In this document: positions 13,327 to 21,769 of the stretch, in pieces
Numbering within the stretch: the stretch's first letter is position 1
Layout of the letters: each line of letters begins with the position of its first letter
NCBI GenBank assembly: GCA_900772845.1
Contig: CAAGSD010000125.1
Coordinates: forward strand, 1 to 23,841
Length of the DNA stretch: 23,841 nt
Source: Lachnospiraceae bacterium
GTDB taxonomy: Bacteria > Bacillota > Clostridia > Lachnospirales > Lachnospiraceae
Direction: 5' to 3'
Program-made: the position numbers and the translations under genes
Notes under the pieces: model-generated
What the model was told of the DNA's origin: nothing
What the model saw: the letters and a program-made list of their open reading frames with translations, nothing else
Databases searched by the model: none

Positions 13327-15104
13327 TACTCTGAATAGTTCAACAGGTTTCCGATGCAGTGTCCCAGAATCGTCAACAGTGTAATGTCTTCATCCGACCA
13401 TTTCCGGTTGCGGTTGAACACATCATAGTTTACGATCACATTCGGCACTCCCTCTTTGCGGGAAAGACATTGCAGGGAAGCACCGACTTCCTGCTTCTGC
13501 ATTATGGCAAATGCCTTCGGATCCTGGAATCTGAGTCTCGATGTGTTGGATTCTATAAGATTATCATCATCCCCGAACAGTGCAAGATACTTCTCATCTT
13601 CAAAAAGTCCTCTCCCATCCGGTACTTCTACCATATAATTACCATTCCGGCATACCAGGTGTGCCCCTGCTTCTGAATAGATTGTGATCCCGTCCAGATC
13701 AAACAGACTGCGAATCTGCTGCAGGCGTTCTTCCTTTTTCACGATAGAATCCACTCCGGATGCACACAGCTCCGTGATCATCTCTGTGATCACTTCGCGT
13801 TTTTTCTCCTTCGATACCGCATATGCCATGGCCATATTCTGCATATCGTCGGATTCCAGCTTGCCATGCAGTCTCTCTTCGTAGATGATATGACGGTTCT
13901 TGCCCTTTTCCTTGGCAAGATAGAGGGCCTTATCGGCTTTCCGCATCAGTTCCTCGTATTCGTTTCCGTCCACAGGATACTCCGATACACCGATAGAAGC
14001 CGTCACATGCGTCTTGGGATCAAATGCCAGAGCAAGTTCCTTTGCAATCGTCTTTAAAAGTGTCTTCAGCTGTTCTCTGGTCTCCACCTTCTCCAGCAGG
14101 ATCACATACTCATCTCCGCCGAATCGTCCGATCACGCCCCGCTGTCCCACCAGTTCCTGCATGATCTCTGCCACTCTGCGGATGACCTGGTCACCAAAGA
14201 TATGACCATAGGTGTCATTAATATGCTTGAAATCATCAATATCAATGATCACCAGCCAGCGGACCTGACCGTCCTTCCGGTTCAGTTGTTCAATGGTATA
14301 TTCCGTCCATGCCCGTTTATTCAGCAGACCGGTTCCGGCATCCCGGGCTGCCGGAGTCAGATAATAAGCTTCCTGCTCCCTGTTCCGGTCTGGGGTTATG
14401 ATACCAGCCACCATATTGCGGTTCTTGGGAATCCGGGAGCCTTTGACCCTCCATATCCCCTTGTCCTCCTGCTCACTGACGAATTCCATCTCAAAGAAAT
14501 CATCTCCATTGCGCAGATGCGCACAGAAGGTCCGAAGCTGCCCTTCCAATATGGCAATATCACTGCCCTCATGTGCCTGCTCCACATTTTGGATCAGGAC
14601 ATTTATGAAACCATCAAACTGGGACATAGCCCGCCCATTGACATACTTATATACAGTAATCTTGTCCTGTCCAATCAGGTATTCAAAAAAATAAACATCT
14701 TCCAATGTCATAAAATGACGGTATTTCAGGATAGTCTGCTCCAGACGTAAATTCCGTCCTTCCAGATCATGAATATCAGAAATGGTAATCTGATACAGCG
14801 GAATTCCGTTCTCCGTCTGTTCACTCATTTCTATACGCAGATACACATTCCTTACACTATCCTTCAGGTTGTGAAGTACAGTGATCAGTTCCAGCGTTTG
14901 GAATGGATCTGTCTCCACTGCTTTTTTCAACAACTCCCCGTCTTCCGGCAGAAGCAGTTCACTTACCGGCCGGAACGAATTCTCCCCTACGAATTCATAG
15001 AAATATTCCGTCGCCTTGACTGCTGTAAGATCCCGCCTTACGAAAACCTTCCAGTCCATGATTCTATTCGTATAACCCTTTTGTTCTACGCTGTTGATTT
15101 TCAT
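13326..15104 (-). CDS. GGDEF diguanylate cyclase with N-terminal sensory region and C-terminal GAF-like region
   Basis: This is a 592-residue soluble protein. The first ~235 residues look like one or two degenerate PAS-type sensing domains. The GGDEF domain spans about 253-410. It has TGLLNKRAW, then VRWLVIIDIDDFKHINDTYG with the metal-binding Asp pair, and the active-site loop RFGGDEYVILLE with GGDEY at 329-333 (Tyr in place of Phe). The tail is ASIGVSEYP and KADKALYLAKEKGKNR. Residues ~430-590 resemble a GAF domain. The inhibitory RxxD site is absent: the four residues at that spacing are GQRG. It should make cyclic di-GMP without standard product inhibition. No transmembrane segment is visible. 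It begins 16 bp after the SleB-like hydrolase, with a weak AAAGTGA site, so it is probably co-transcribed with it. Confidence 0.9.
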   Translation of the reverse strand: MKINSVEQKGYTNRIMDWKVFVRRDLTAVKATEYFYEFVGENSFRPVSELLLPEDGELLKKAVETDPFQTLELITVLHNLKDSVRNVYLRIEMSEQTENGIPLYQITISDIHDLEGRNLRLEQTILKYRHFMTLEDVYFFEYLIGQDKITVYKYVNGRAMSQFDGFINVLIQNVEQAHEGSDIAILEGQLRTFCAHLRNGDDFFEMEFVSEQEDKGIWRVKGSRIPKNRNMVAGIITPDRNREQEAYYLTPAARDAGTGLLNKRAWTEYTIEQLNRKDGQVRWLVIIDIDDFKHINDTYGHIFGDQVIRRVAEIMQELVGQRGVIGRFGGDEYVILLEKVETREQLKTLLKTIAKELALAFDPKTHVTASIGVSEYPVDGNEYEELMRKADKALYLAKEKGKNRHIIYEERLHGKLESDDMQNMAMAYAVSKEKKREVITEMITELCASGVDSIVKKEERLQQIRSLFDLDGITIYSEAGAHLVCRNGNYMVEVPDGRGLFEDEKYLALFGDDDNLIESNTSRLRFQDPKAFAIMQKQEVGASLQCLSRKEGVPNVIVNYDVFNRNRKWSDEDITLLTILGHCIGNLLNYSE

Positions 15105-15120
15105 AGATTTTCACTTTCGT

Positions 15121-16284
15121 TTAGTAAAATACATGTCCCCCAATATTGATACCGGTCAGTCCCTCCACCGGGGTACGGAAATATACACAGTTTCCTACAT
15201 TGGTCACACCGGACATAGCCTCGTCTGCCGCCTGGTAGCAGCGGCTGGTGGCCTTATTGGCTGCAAGAGCCAGTTCCAGACGTCCGCTGGCTACCGGTGA
15301 GAACTGTTTGTTCTGGTAGATCACTCCCACTACTGTGTTGGGATAAACAGAACTTCTGACACGGTTGATGACCACACTGGCTACCGCCAGCTGGCCGTCA
15401 TAGGGTTCTCCGCCTGCCTCACAGTAGATCAGGTTCGCTAACAGATATCGGTCTCCTTCTTCAAAGGATATATCTGAAATATCCCGCCAGGTTGCATTGG
15501 CTGCCTTCTGGGACATTGCGATCTCTTCGGCAAGCTTTTTTCTGAGGGTTTCCAGATTATCCTCTTTTTTCTTGATCTCCTGCTCATATGCCAGAGCTCT
15601 CTGCTCCGCTTCCGAAATGTCTCCCGCATACTGTGCAATGCTGTTGGAGGTCTGGCTGATCAGACCGGATACTTTGCTTTTCTCGGCTTCCGCCGCCACC
15701 TTCAGATTATCCAGCTCCGCTTTCTCTGTCTGGAGTCTGGCCTCTTCCTCTTCGATCAGTCTGCGGTTCTCCTCGAATTCTTTCAGCTTTTTCTGGTCAT
15801 ACGCTGCGATCCGCTCAAAAAAATCCGCTGCATTCAGCAGCTTATCGAAGCTCTGGGCACTGAGAAGCGCATTGATGTAACTGGTCTCGTTCCGCTCGTA
15901 CATATCCCGTACCCGGATCACCATGCACTCATACTGCCATGCCTCCGTGGCTTTCGCCTCTTCCAGACTGTCCTGAGTATCCGCAATTTCCTGCTCCTTA
16001 TCTGCGATCTGCTGTTCCAGATCCGCCAGATTATTGCTGACCTCCGTCAGCTGACCGTTCAGATTATTCAGTTGTCCTTTGAGGGAATTCTGCTCTCCCT
16101 TCAGGTTCTCCAGATTATCATTCTCCTGATTCAACTGGTTCTGCAGGTTATTTTTCTCCTGCTGTTCCTGTTGGATCTGCTGCCAGGTACTGCTGGCAGC
16201 TTCCGTTTTGATATCTTCCGAAGAAAAGGCTCCTGCAAGGATCACTGCTGCCAGCAGCACAGCTGTCTTCTGTAGGCGCTTCAA
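15121..16284 (-). CDS. Secreted coiled-coil cell-wall hydrolase with SleB-type domain (TTG start)
   Basis: This is a 387-residue exported protein. Residues 1-25 (MKRLQKTAVLLAAVILAGAF) form a signal peptide. Residues about 30-265 are a long coiled coil rich in Gln, Asn, Glu and Leu, of the type seen in PcsB/CwlO-like hydrolases. Residues 280-387 form a Hydrolase_2 (SleB-like) domain: YLLANLIYCEAGGEPYDGQ with the likely catalytic Glu289, then VASVVINRV, NKQFSPVASGRL and the final GGHVFY. The start is TTG 16284, with AAAGGAG 8 nt upstream. Longer in-frame starts would run through comEB and lack the signal peptide at the N terminus. SleB relatives cut glycan strands in spore cortex. With a PcsB-like coiled coil, a vegetative role in division or wall remodelling is equally possible. 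Confidence 0.88.
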   Translation of the reverse strand: MKRLQKTAVLLAAVILAGAFSSEDIKTEAASSTWQQIQQEQQEKNNLQNQLNQENDNLENLKGEQNSLKGQLNNLNGQLTEVSNNLADLEQQIADKEQEIADTQDSLEEAKATEAWQYECMVIRVRDMYERNETSYINALLSAQSFDKLLNAADFFERIAAYDQKKLKEFEENRRLIEEEEARLQTEKAELDNLKVAAEAEKSKVSGLISQTSNSIAQYAGDISEAEQRALAYEQEIKKKEDNLETLRKKLAEEIAMSQKAANATWRDISDISFEEGDRYLLANLIYCEAGGEPYDGQLAVASVVINRVRSSVYPNTVVGVIYQNKQFSPVASGRLELALAANKATSRCYQAADEAMSGVTNVGNCVYFRTPVEGLTGINIGGHVFY

Positions 16285-16309
16285 CCGTTTTACTCCTTTT
16301 ATCCGTTGC

Positions 16310-16801
16310 TCAGACCTCGATATGTATCGTACGTCCCGTTTTACTGTAAGGAACGCACTCCACTCCCGCAGCATCAAACATCCGTCTTGCTGCCCGGTTG
16401 GAGGGTGTTCCCCGATATTTGTCACTGTCATATACCACGGTATGGATTCCTGCCTGAATAATGGCTTTGGCACATTCATTGCAGGGGAAAAGAGAGACAT
16501 ACAGCTTTGTCCCCTCCAGAGATCCACCCCGATAATTCAAAATAGCATTCAATTCACTATGGGTCACATAGGGATATTTCGTTTCGGTGTCATCCTCTGC
16601 ATTTTCCCTGTCCCAGGGAAATACATCATCAGAACATCCCTTGGGAAAACCATTGTATCCCATAGACAGAATTTTGTTATCCGGGCTGACAATGCAGGCT
16701 CCCACCTGGGTATTCGGATCCTTGGACCGCATTCCCGACAAGTGGGCCACCCCCATAAAATATTCATCCCAGCTGATATAGTCACTGCGTTTGGCACTCA
16801 T
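16310..16801 (-). CDS. comEB: Deoxycytidylate (dCMP) deaminase family protein
   Basis: This is a 163-residue zinc deaminase that converts dCMP to dUMP for dTTP synthesis. The zinc site is complete: His81 and the proton-shuttle Glu83 in THSELNAI, and Cys107 and Cys110 in FPCNECAKAI. KDPNTQVGACIVSPDNKI and GYNGFPKG near the N terminus are characteristic of dCMP deaminases. The name follows Bacillus comEB, whose competence role is not implied here. The ATG at 16801 has AAAGGAG 6 nt upstream. It follows upp by 11 bp, in line with a pyrimidine salvage pairing. Confidence 0.93.
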   Translation of the reverse strand: MSAKRSDYISWDEYFMGVAHLSGMRSKDPNTQVGACIVSPDNKILSMGYNGFPKGCSDDVFPWDRENAEDDTETKYPYVTHSELNAILNYRGGSLEGTKLYVSLFPCNECAKAIIQAGIHTVVYDSDKYRGTPSNRAARRMFDAAGVECVPYSKTGRTIHIEV

Positions 16802-16812
16802 AGGTGTCTCCT

Positions 16813-17442
16813 TTATTTGGTACCAAAAATACGATCCCCTGCGTCTCCCAGTCCGGGAACGATGTATCCATGATCATTCAGCTTCTGATCCAGTGCTCCA
16901 ATATAGATATCTACATCCGGATGCGCTTCCTGCATAGCCTTTACACCTTCAGGTGCAGCAATGATGCACAGCAGGCGGATGCTCTTGCAGCCCTTATCCT
17001 TCAGCAGCTGTATGGCTGCAATGGAAGAACCACCGGTAGCCAGCATGGGATCTACCACAAATACTTCACGCTCTGCACAATCTGCAGGCAGCTTGCAATA
17101 ATATTCAACAGGCTTTAAAGTCTCAGGATCACGATACAGGCCGATATGTCCTACCTTTGCAGCAGGGATCAGGGATAACATACCGTCTACCATACCCAGG
17201 CCTGCACGCAGGATAGGTACCAGTGCCAGTTTTTTGCCCTTTAACTGCTTTACGGTGGTCTTGCAGATGGGGGTCTCGATCTCTACTTCTTCCAGCTTCA
17301 GATCCTTGGTAGCTTCATAACCGATCAGCATTGCGATCTCGCTGATGTTCTGTCTGAAATCCTTGGTACCGGTCTCCTTTCTGCGGATGATTCCGATCTT
17401 CTGCTCGATCAAGGGGTGATCCATAACTACTACTTTTGACAT
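16813..17442 (-). CDS. upp: Uracil phosphoribosyltransferase
   Basis: This is a 209-residue enzyme that joins uracil and PRPP to give UMP (pyrimidine salvage). The PRPP loop is VVDPMLATGGSS at 129-140. LVPILRAGLGMVDGML (74-89) and the uracil-binding GYIVPGLGDAGDR (about 193-205) are both intact. Length is normal. The ATG at 17442 follows AGGAGG. Its place near the atp operon mirrors Bacillus, where upp also precedes the atp genes. Confidence 0.98.
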   Translation of the reverse strand: MSKVVVMDHPLIEQKIGIIRRKETGTKDFRQNISEIAMLIGYEATKDLKLEEVEIETPICKTTVKQLKGKKLALVPILRAGLGMVDGMLSLIPAAKVGHIGLYRDPETLKPVEYYCKLPADCAEREVFVVDPMLATGGSSIAAIQLLKDKGCKSIRLLCIIAAPEGVKAMQEAHPDVDIYIGALDQKLNDHGYIVPGLGDAGDRIFGTK

Positions 17443-17511
17443 ATTGTTATCCTCCTGTGTTTTGTATTTGTTATAATGGCATTTCGTTTCTGTTCATGTC
17501 TGTGTGGTGTC

Positions 17512-17943
17512 TTAAACCTCTTCGATCAGACGGATTCTGCGGCTGTGTCTCTCTTCTCCGGAAAAAGGTGTGTTCAGGAAAGTCTCCACGATCTCCAGCG
17601 CCAGATTCTCGCCGACGATCCCCGCACCCATTGCCAGCATGTTGGCATCGTTGTGCAGTCTGGTCATCTTCGCTGACAGAGGGTCGGAGCAAAGTGCACA
17701 GCGGATGCCGGCTACTTTGTTGGCAGAAATACTGATGCCGATACCGGTGGTGCAGATCACAATGCCCTTCTCGCAGGTACCGTCTGCCACTGCCTTTGCT
17801 GCTGCATGTCCGAATACAGGGTAATCACAGCTTGCCTTGCTGTCACATCCCATATCCTGATAAGGAATGTTCTTCTCCTCTAAATATTTCTTTACTCTTT
17901 CTTTCAGATCATATCCGCCATGATCACTTGCAATCGCTATCAT
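17512..17943 (-). CDS. rpiB: Ribose-5-phosphate isomerase B
   Basis: This is a 143-residue RpiB/LacAB-family isomerase that interconverts ribulose 5-phosphate and ribose 5-phosphate in the pentose phosphate pathway. It has IASDHGGYDLKE at the start, the catalytic Cys in VICTTGIGISISANK (about 62-76), and HNDANMLAMGAGIVG and HSRRI for phosphate binding. The catalytic loop reads CTTG where many relatives have CGTG or CGSG. The ATG at 17943 has GGAG 7 nt upstream. It lies 23 bp after tsaC and 69 bp before upp, so the three form one unit that feeds nucleotide precursors. Confidence 0.95.
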   Translation of the reverse strand: MIAIASDHGGYDLKERVKKYLEEKNIPYQDMGCDSKASCDYPVFGHAAAKAVADGTCEKGIVICTTGIGISISANKVAGIRCALCSDPLSAKMTRLHNDANMLAMGAGIVGENLALEIVETFLNTPFSGEERHSRRIRLIEEV

Positions 17944-17966
17944 TTTCCTTCTCCTCGTATTTTCAT

Positions 17967-19031
17967 TTAAAGTTTTACTACTTTATGGCCCGCCGCTTTC
18001 AGCAGCCGGTTCATGATGGCCTGTCCGAAGCCTTCCGTGGAAAATCCCTCCGAATAGATCTTCGTCACACCTTCATCATCGAATTCTCTCAGAATGGTGT
18101 ACAGATGTCTGGCAATACTGTCTTCATCCTTGCGGCTGCCGACACTTTTCACCACATCCGCCGTGTAACCGGACAACATCTCTTCCGTTCCGATAATACC
18201 GGTCTTTTCGCCTGCTGCATGGTCTGCAGCAGCCTCCCTGTTAATATACTCTCTTACCTGTTCCGGAACTCCCTCTACAATGGTGAGTTCTCCCTTGGGC
18301 GCATAATGTCTGTATTTCATTCCGGGGGCTTTCGGAGCCTGTCCGCTGTCTGCCCGCAGGATCGTGGTATCCGTATCCACCGTTCCCAATACTGCGCTCA
18401 GCTTTTCCTGGGTAATATACCCGGGGCGCAGGATCTGAGGCGGTGTCACCGTCAGATCAATGATCGTGGATTCCAGTCCGATTCCCACTTCTCCGCCATC
18501 AATGATGGCATCGATCCGTCCCATCATATCCTCCACAACATACTTTGCCACCGTGGGACTGGGCTTGCCGGAAGTGTTGGCACTGGGCGCCGCAATATAT
18601 CCGCCGCTGTACTCGATCAGCTTCTGAGCTGCCGGATGAGAGGGCATACGGATTGCCACCGTATCCAGCCCGCCCGTCGTCTCATAAGGGACTTCCTCAG
18701 ACTTGGGCAGGATCATCGTAAGCGGTCCGGGCCAGAAAGCATCGGCTATTTTCCGGGCTTCCTCCGGAACGTTCCGGGTGATCTTATAGATGTCCTCAAA
18801 TCGGAAAATGTGAACGATCAGGGGATTGTCCGATGGTCTGCCCTTTGCCGCATAAATTTTTTGAGAGGATGTGGGATTTAACGCATCTCCGCCGAGTCCG
18901 TATACCGTTTCGGTAGGAAATGCCACCAGTCCTCCCCTTTTCAGGATTTCTCCGGCAGTGCGGAGTTTTACATCATCTTCCGCACTGACCGGGCCGTCTC
19001 CCGGGTGAATTTTTATGATCTCAGTATCCAT
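17967..19031 (-). CDS. tsaC: L-threonylcarbamoyladenylate synthase (Sua5 type)
   Basis: This is a 354-residue enzyme that makes threonylcarbamoyl-AMP from Thr, bicarbonate and ATP, the first step of the t6A37 tRNA modification. The YrdC domain (about 1-215) contains GGLVAFPTETVYGLGGDA and YAAKGRPSDNPLIVH with the KxR signature, plus SANTSGKPSPT. A linker with YRHYAPKGELTIVEG leads to the C-terminal Sua5 domain, so this is the long Sua5 form rather than short TsaC. The start at ATG 19031 has AAGG 7 nt upstream. An earlier in-frame start would lie in the promoter. It heads the tsaC-rpiB-upp-comEB series. Confidence 0.95.
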   Translation of the reverse strand: MDTEIIKIHPGDGPVSAEDDVKLRTAGEILKRGGLVAFPTETVYGLGGDALNPTSSQKIYAAKGRPSDNPLIVHIFRFEDIYKITRNVPEEARKIADAFWPGPLTMILPKSEEVPYETTGGLDTVAIRMPSHPAAQKLIEYSGGYIAAPSANTSGKPSPTVAKYVVEDMMGRIDAIIDGGEVGIGLESTIIDLTVTPPQILRPGYITQEKLSAVLGTVDTDTTILRADSGQAPKAPGMKYRHYAPKGELTIVEGVPEQVREYINREAAADHAAGEKTGIIGTEEMLSGYTADVVKSVGSRKDEDSIARHLYTILREFDDEGVTKIYSEGFSTEGFGQAIMNRLLKAAGHKVVKL

Positions 19032-19067
19032 ATCATTACCTTCTGTTATTCCAATGCATTTGGATAT

Positions 19068-19096
19068 AGTATAGCATATCCACAATAAAATGGAAA
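19068..19096 (-). promoter_or_regulatory. Candidate extended -10 promoter of the tsaC-rpiB-upp series
   Basis: On the minus strand TTTCCA (19091-19096) and TATACT (19068-19073) are 17 nt apart, and TGC directly precedes the -10, making it an extended type. It lies in the 67-bp gap after the DUF6020-type gene, with transcription starting near 19061. The tsaC series could therefore be expressed apart from the gene upstream. Confidence 0.6.
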
Positions 19097-19098
19097 GC

Positions 19099-20868
19099 TT
19101 ATTCCGCCTGCCTCTGCACGGAATAAACCGTCCATCCGATCAGAAGCGGTACCACTGCCACCGTAGGCAGTTCATAGCGGATTGCATTCGCCATAGGGGA
19201 TGCCAGGCATACCAGTACATTCATAAAACTGGGTACCAGTAAAATGAGCGCACTGTGCTTTTTCTTTTTCCATAAGAAAAACGCCGCTGCCAGCAGGATC
19301 CAGGTATACAGTCCCGGTGTACACAGATATTTTACCAAAGGAAGCCGCATGCTCAAAAACCAGATCTGCAGAAGGAATTCCGAGGTCTGTATCGGGAATA
19401 CATGCTGAATTCCGAGTTCCTGTGCATACTCAGGATATTCCAGTTGGATCCAGGCCTCAATATTCTGCTCCACCGGTGCCAGATAGCCGTATCCCTTGTT
19501 GACAAAAGCCGCTACGTAACATCCCGGATGCTTGAAGAACATCTGCACCCAGATTTTCATATAATCTGTCAGATTTCCGCCCCGATACAAAATTTTGATC
19601 GGATCCGAAATATTGGGCTGATAACTTTTCATTCCCTCAAAATTCAGAACATCATCCAACACTTGTCTTTCATATTCCGTCACTTCATCTTCGTACTCAC
19701 AGACATATCTCGCCGTCTGCTGGAACGGGATGCTCATGGCTTCTGATGCTGCCGGTTTCCCTGCTCTCAATATCTGATCGTAGACCAGCACGGTTACGCC
19801 TTTATAAGCCAGTACGGTTACCAGCAATACCAGCAGTACCCGGATGCGTTCCTTCTTTTTCAGATATACCGCAAGCAGAATCAGCGCCGGAACAATGGCA
19901 TAGATTCCGTTGTTTCTAAGCAGCGCAGACAAAATGCTGAAAATCGTCAGAAGTACTGCATCTTTTCCTGCGCATTTCTGCTTTTTGATGGTCTCCATCA
20001 GGTAAATTGCCTGCAGCACGGTCATTTCTGTATACAACAGGTCCTTTTCAAACCATTGGGCATAAGTTCCCCAAAGCGGACAAAATGCAAAAAACAGATT
20101 TCCCACCATGCACCATTTCCAGGATATGCCCAGTTCCTGCAGTTTCTTCATGCTCAGGGAGAAAGCGAAAGCTCCCACTACTGTCTGCAGCAGATAATAT
20201 AGGAAGAAACCGAAGTTTGCATCCACGATAGCCCTTCCTGTCACAAAACAGATTCCCATGATCGCAGAAGAAATCGGCGGATGCGCCACTCCCCAGTGCT
20301 GCTCCCCCAGAAATTGCTTCAGCTGAACCAGGCCATCTCCGCTTGTGGTGCCTGGATAGTTCAACAGGATCCACACAAGCCAGCTGAAAAAAATCATCAG
20401 GAATCCCACAAGCTGCAGATGTTTTCCGCCCTGTTCACCTGCCAGCTGTACCTGTTCCAGCCCCCGGTAAGCCAGGCGCAGCACCAGATACAACAGAATA
20501 AAAAATCCGATCATGCAAAAGAACGATAACAGCACCTGAAAAGCATTTCCCCACAGGAAAACAGTGGAATTATACTTTTGAAAGCTGATGCACACCACAA
20601 GAAGAAACGACAAAATCGCCGAAAAAACCACCGTAGCGATATCTATCTTCTTATCTCTCTTACGAACTTCCCGAATCATGAGAATGACTGCGGCAAATAC
20701 CAGCAGATCCATATAATTCAGAATATAAAAGGCTCCGTACAGCTTATTCAGTCCGTTCACAAGGCTGGAATCCTCATACCCTCCAACATATACTTCATAC
20801 GTGCATTGCAGTGTAAATGTCACAATTGCGGCCAACAGACCGTTTTGTATTTTCTCAAATCGACGCAT
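19099..20868 (-). CDS. Multi-pass membrane protein, DUF6020/GT-C-like
   Basis: This is a 589-residue protein with about 12-13 hydrophobic segments across its whole length and one larger extracytoplasmic stretch (about 375-480). NYPGTTSGDGLVQLKQFLG (170-188) with HPPISS (196-201) is the pattern I associate with the DUF6020 family. That family resembles GT-C glycosyltransferases, where an acidic residue in the first outside loop is catalytic (Asp178 is a candidate here). A role in transferring sugars from lipid carriers to a surface polymer is inferred, not shown. The ATG at 20868 has AGGTG 5 nt upstream. It is followed by its own-promoter tsaC. The leader upstream contains two hairpins. Confidence 0.75.
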   Translation of the reverse strand: MRRFEKIQNGLLAAIVTFTLQCTYEVYVGGYEDSSLVNGLNKLYGAFYILNYMDLLVFAAVILMIREVRKRDKKIDIATVVFSAILSFLLVVCISFQKYNSTVFLWGNAFQVLLSFFCMIGFFILLYLVLRLAYRGLEQVQLAGEQGGKHLQLVGFLMIFFSWLVWILLNYPGTTSGDGLVQLKQFLGEQHWGVAHPPISSAIMGICFVTGRAIVDANFGFFLYYLLQTVVGAFAFSLSMKKLQELGISWKWCMVGNLFFAFCPLWGTYAQWFEKDLLYTEMTVLQAIYLMETIKKQKCAGKDAVLLTIFSILSALLRNNGIYAIVPALILLAVYLKKKERIRVLLVLLVTVLAYKGVTVLVYDQILRAGKPAASEAMSIPFQQTARYVCEYEDEVTEYERQVLDDVLNFEGMKSYQPNISDPIKILYRGGNLTDYMKIWVQMFFKHPGCYVAAFVNKGYGYLAPVEQNIEAWIQLEYPEYAQELGIQHVFPIQTSEFLLQIWFLSMRLPLVKYLCTPGLYTWILLAAAFFLWKKKKHSALILLVPSFMNVLVCLASPMANAIRYELPTVAVVPLLIGWTVYSVQRQAE

Positions 20869-20922
20869 TTTCTCACCTGTTTTTCTTTATTGTATCCTAC
20901 AATGGTATCTTACAGCATACAG

Positions 20923-21004
20923 ATTATATGATGCCAGGCATCAAAGTCGGGAGCTTTTAATCCCGACATCACTATATTTTATCATAAGGATACCGTGTAT
21001 ACAA
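20923..21004 (-). promoter_or_regulatory. Candidate promoter and structured leader upstream of the DUF6020-type gene
   Basis: The 175-bp gap contains a possible promoter on the minus strand, TTGTAT (20999-21004) with TAAAAT (20976-20981), 17 nt apart. Downstream come two hairpins: GTCGGGA/TCCCGAC (20946-20952, 20961-20967) and GATGCC/GGCATC (20930-20935, 20937-20942). A second -10-like TATAAT (20923-20928) adjoins the latter palindrome but has no good -35. The hairpins could be a leader structure, an operator, or the end of the cwlD transcript. The T run after the first is only TTT. Confidence 0.35.
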
Positions 21005-21043
21005 CTCTTGTCTCAGCGTCATTTTTTCTGTTATTTCTTTTTT

Positions 21044-21769
21044 TCATTTTTCCAGACTATTGATATACTGCAAAATACCCTTATGGATCGCCCATGCCAC
21101 CCTGTCCTGATAGGAATCCTTGCAAAGTTTTTCCGCTTCCTCCGCATTCGACAGAAATCCGCATTCAACGATGACAATGGTTCCCTTGGTTTTCTTCAAA
21201 AGATAATAACTGTCGTTGGGTTTGATCTGCCTGTGGTTTTCTTCATCCAATGCTTTTTTTAGCTGATTCTGGAGCAGTGCCGCCAACTTTTCTCCCTCAC
21301 TGCTGCCATTGTAATAGAAGACCTGGGCGCCATGTACGTATTCCTCCGGATAGCTGTTTTGATGTACACTGACCGTCAGCACCGGATCCGTCTCCTCTAT
21401 TTTTTCAATTCTCCGCTTCATGTCCTGTACTTTTTTATTGGATGCCGTTTCATCATACAGGCCATCCCCGGTCTCCCTGGTCAGCACCACTCTGATGCCG
21501 TCTGCCTCCAGATACTTCTTCAGCTTTTCAACAATGCTTAAGTTTACATCCTTTTCCAGTGCACCGTTGATACCGATCTTACCGGGGTCATCCCCACCGT
21601 GTCCGGCATCTATGACCACACAACGTTCGCCGGTCGTACCATGTCCGAGACTATGCAGAACATTTACGGCATTCACTGTTTTTACATATTCCGCAGTTTC
21701 TCTTCCCACAATTGCCATGGAGCCAAGAAGCAGACACACCATAAGTACCCGCAATATTTTCTGTTCCAT
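21044..21769 (-). CDS. cwlD: N-acetylmuramoyl-L-alanine amidase, CwlD type
   Basis: This is a 241-residue Amidase_3 zinc enzyme that removes the stem peptide from muramic acid. A single N-terminal hydrophobic segment (about 6-22) exports or anchors it. The zinc ligands are visible: His57 in VVIDAGHGGDDPG, Glu72 in GALEKDVNLSI and His136 in TVSVHQNSY. The catalytic Glu202 lies in IVIVECGFLSN. There is no separate cell-wall binding domain. Size and layout fit CwlD, which makes muramic delta-lactam in spore cortex, and this suggests a sporulating lineage. GGAG lies 8 nt before the ATG at 21769. It faces away from the sortase gene across a 135-bp divergent gap. Confidence 0.9.
   Translation of the reverse strand: MEQKILRVLMVCLLLGSMAIVGRETAEYVKTVNAVNVLHSLGHGTTGERCVVIDAGHGGDDPGKIGINGALEKDVNLSIVEKLKKYLEADGIRVVLTRETGDGLYDETASNKKVQDMKRRIEKIEETDPVLTVSVHQNSYPEEYVHGAQVFYYNGSSEGEKLAALLQNQLKKALDEENHRQIKPNDSYYLLKKTKGTIVIVECGFLSNAEEAEKLCKDSYQDRVAWAIHKGILQYINSLEK

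Noticed and set aside
13099..13338. 79-residue plus-strand frame across the tandem repeat
   Set aside because: It has no ribosome binding site, is made of the repeat read in shifting frames because 65 is not divisible by three, and runs through the terminator hairpin.
17443..17511. Separate promoter for upp
   Set aside because: A TATAAC is visible, but the best -35 candidates are poor or at 15-nt spacing, so operon transcription from tsaC is simpler.
17796..18881. 361-residue plus-strand frame opposite tsaC
   Set aside because: It is antisense to the clearly recognisable Sua5 protein, has no family motif and no ribosome binding site.
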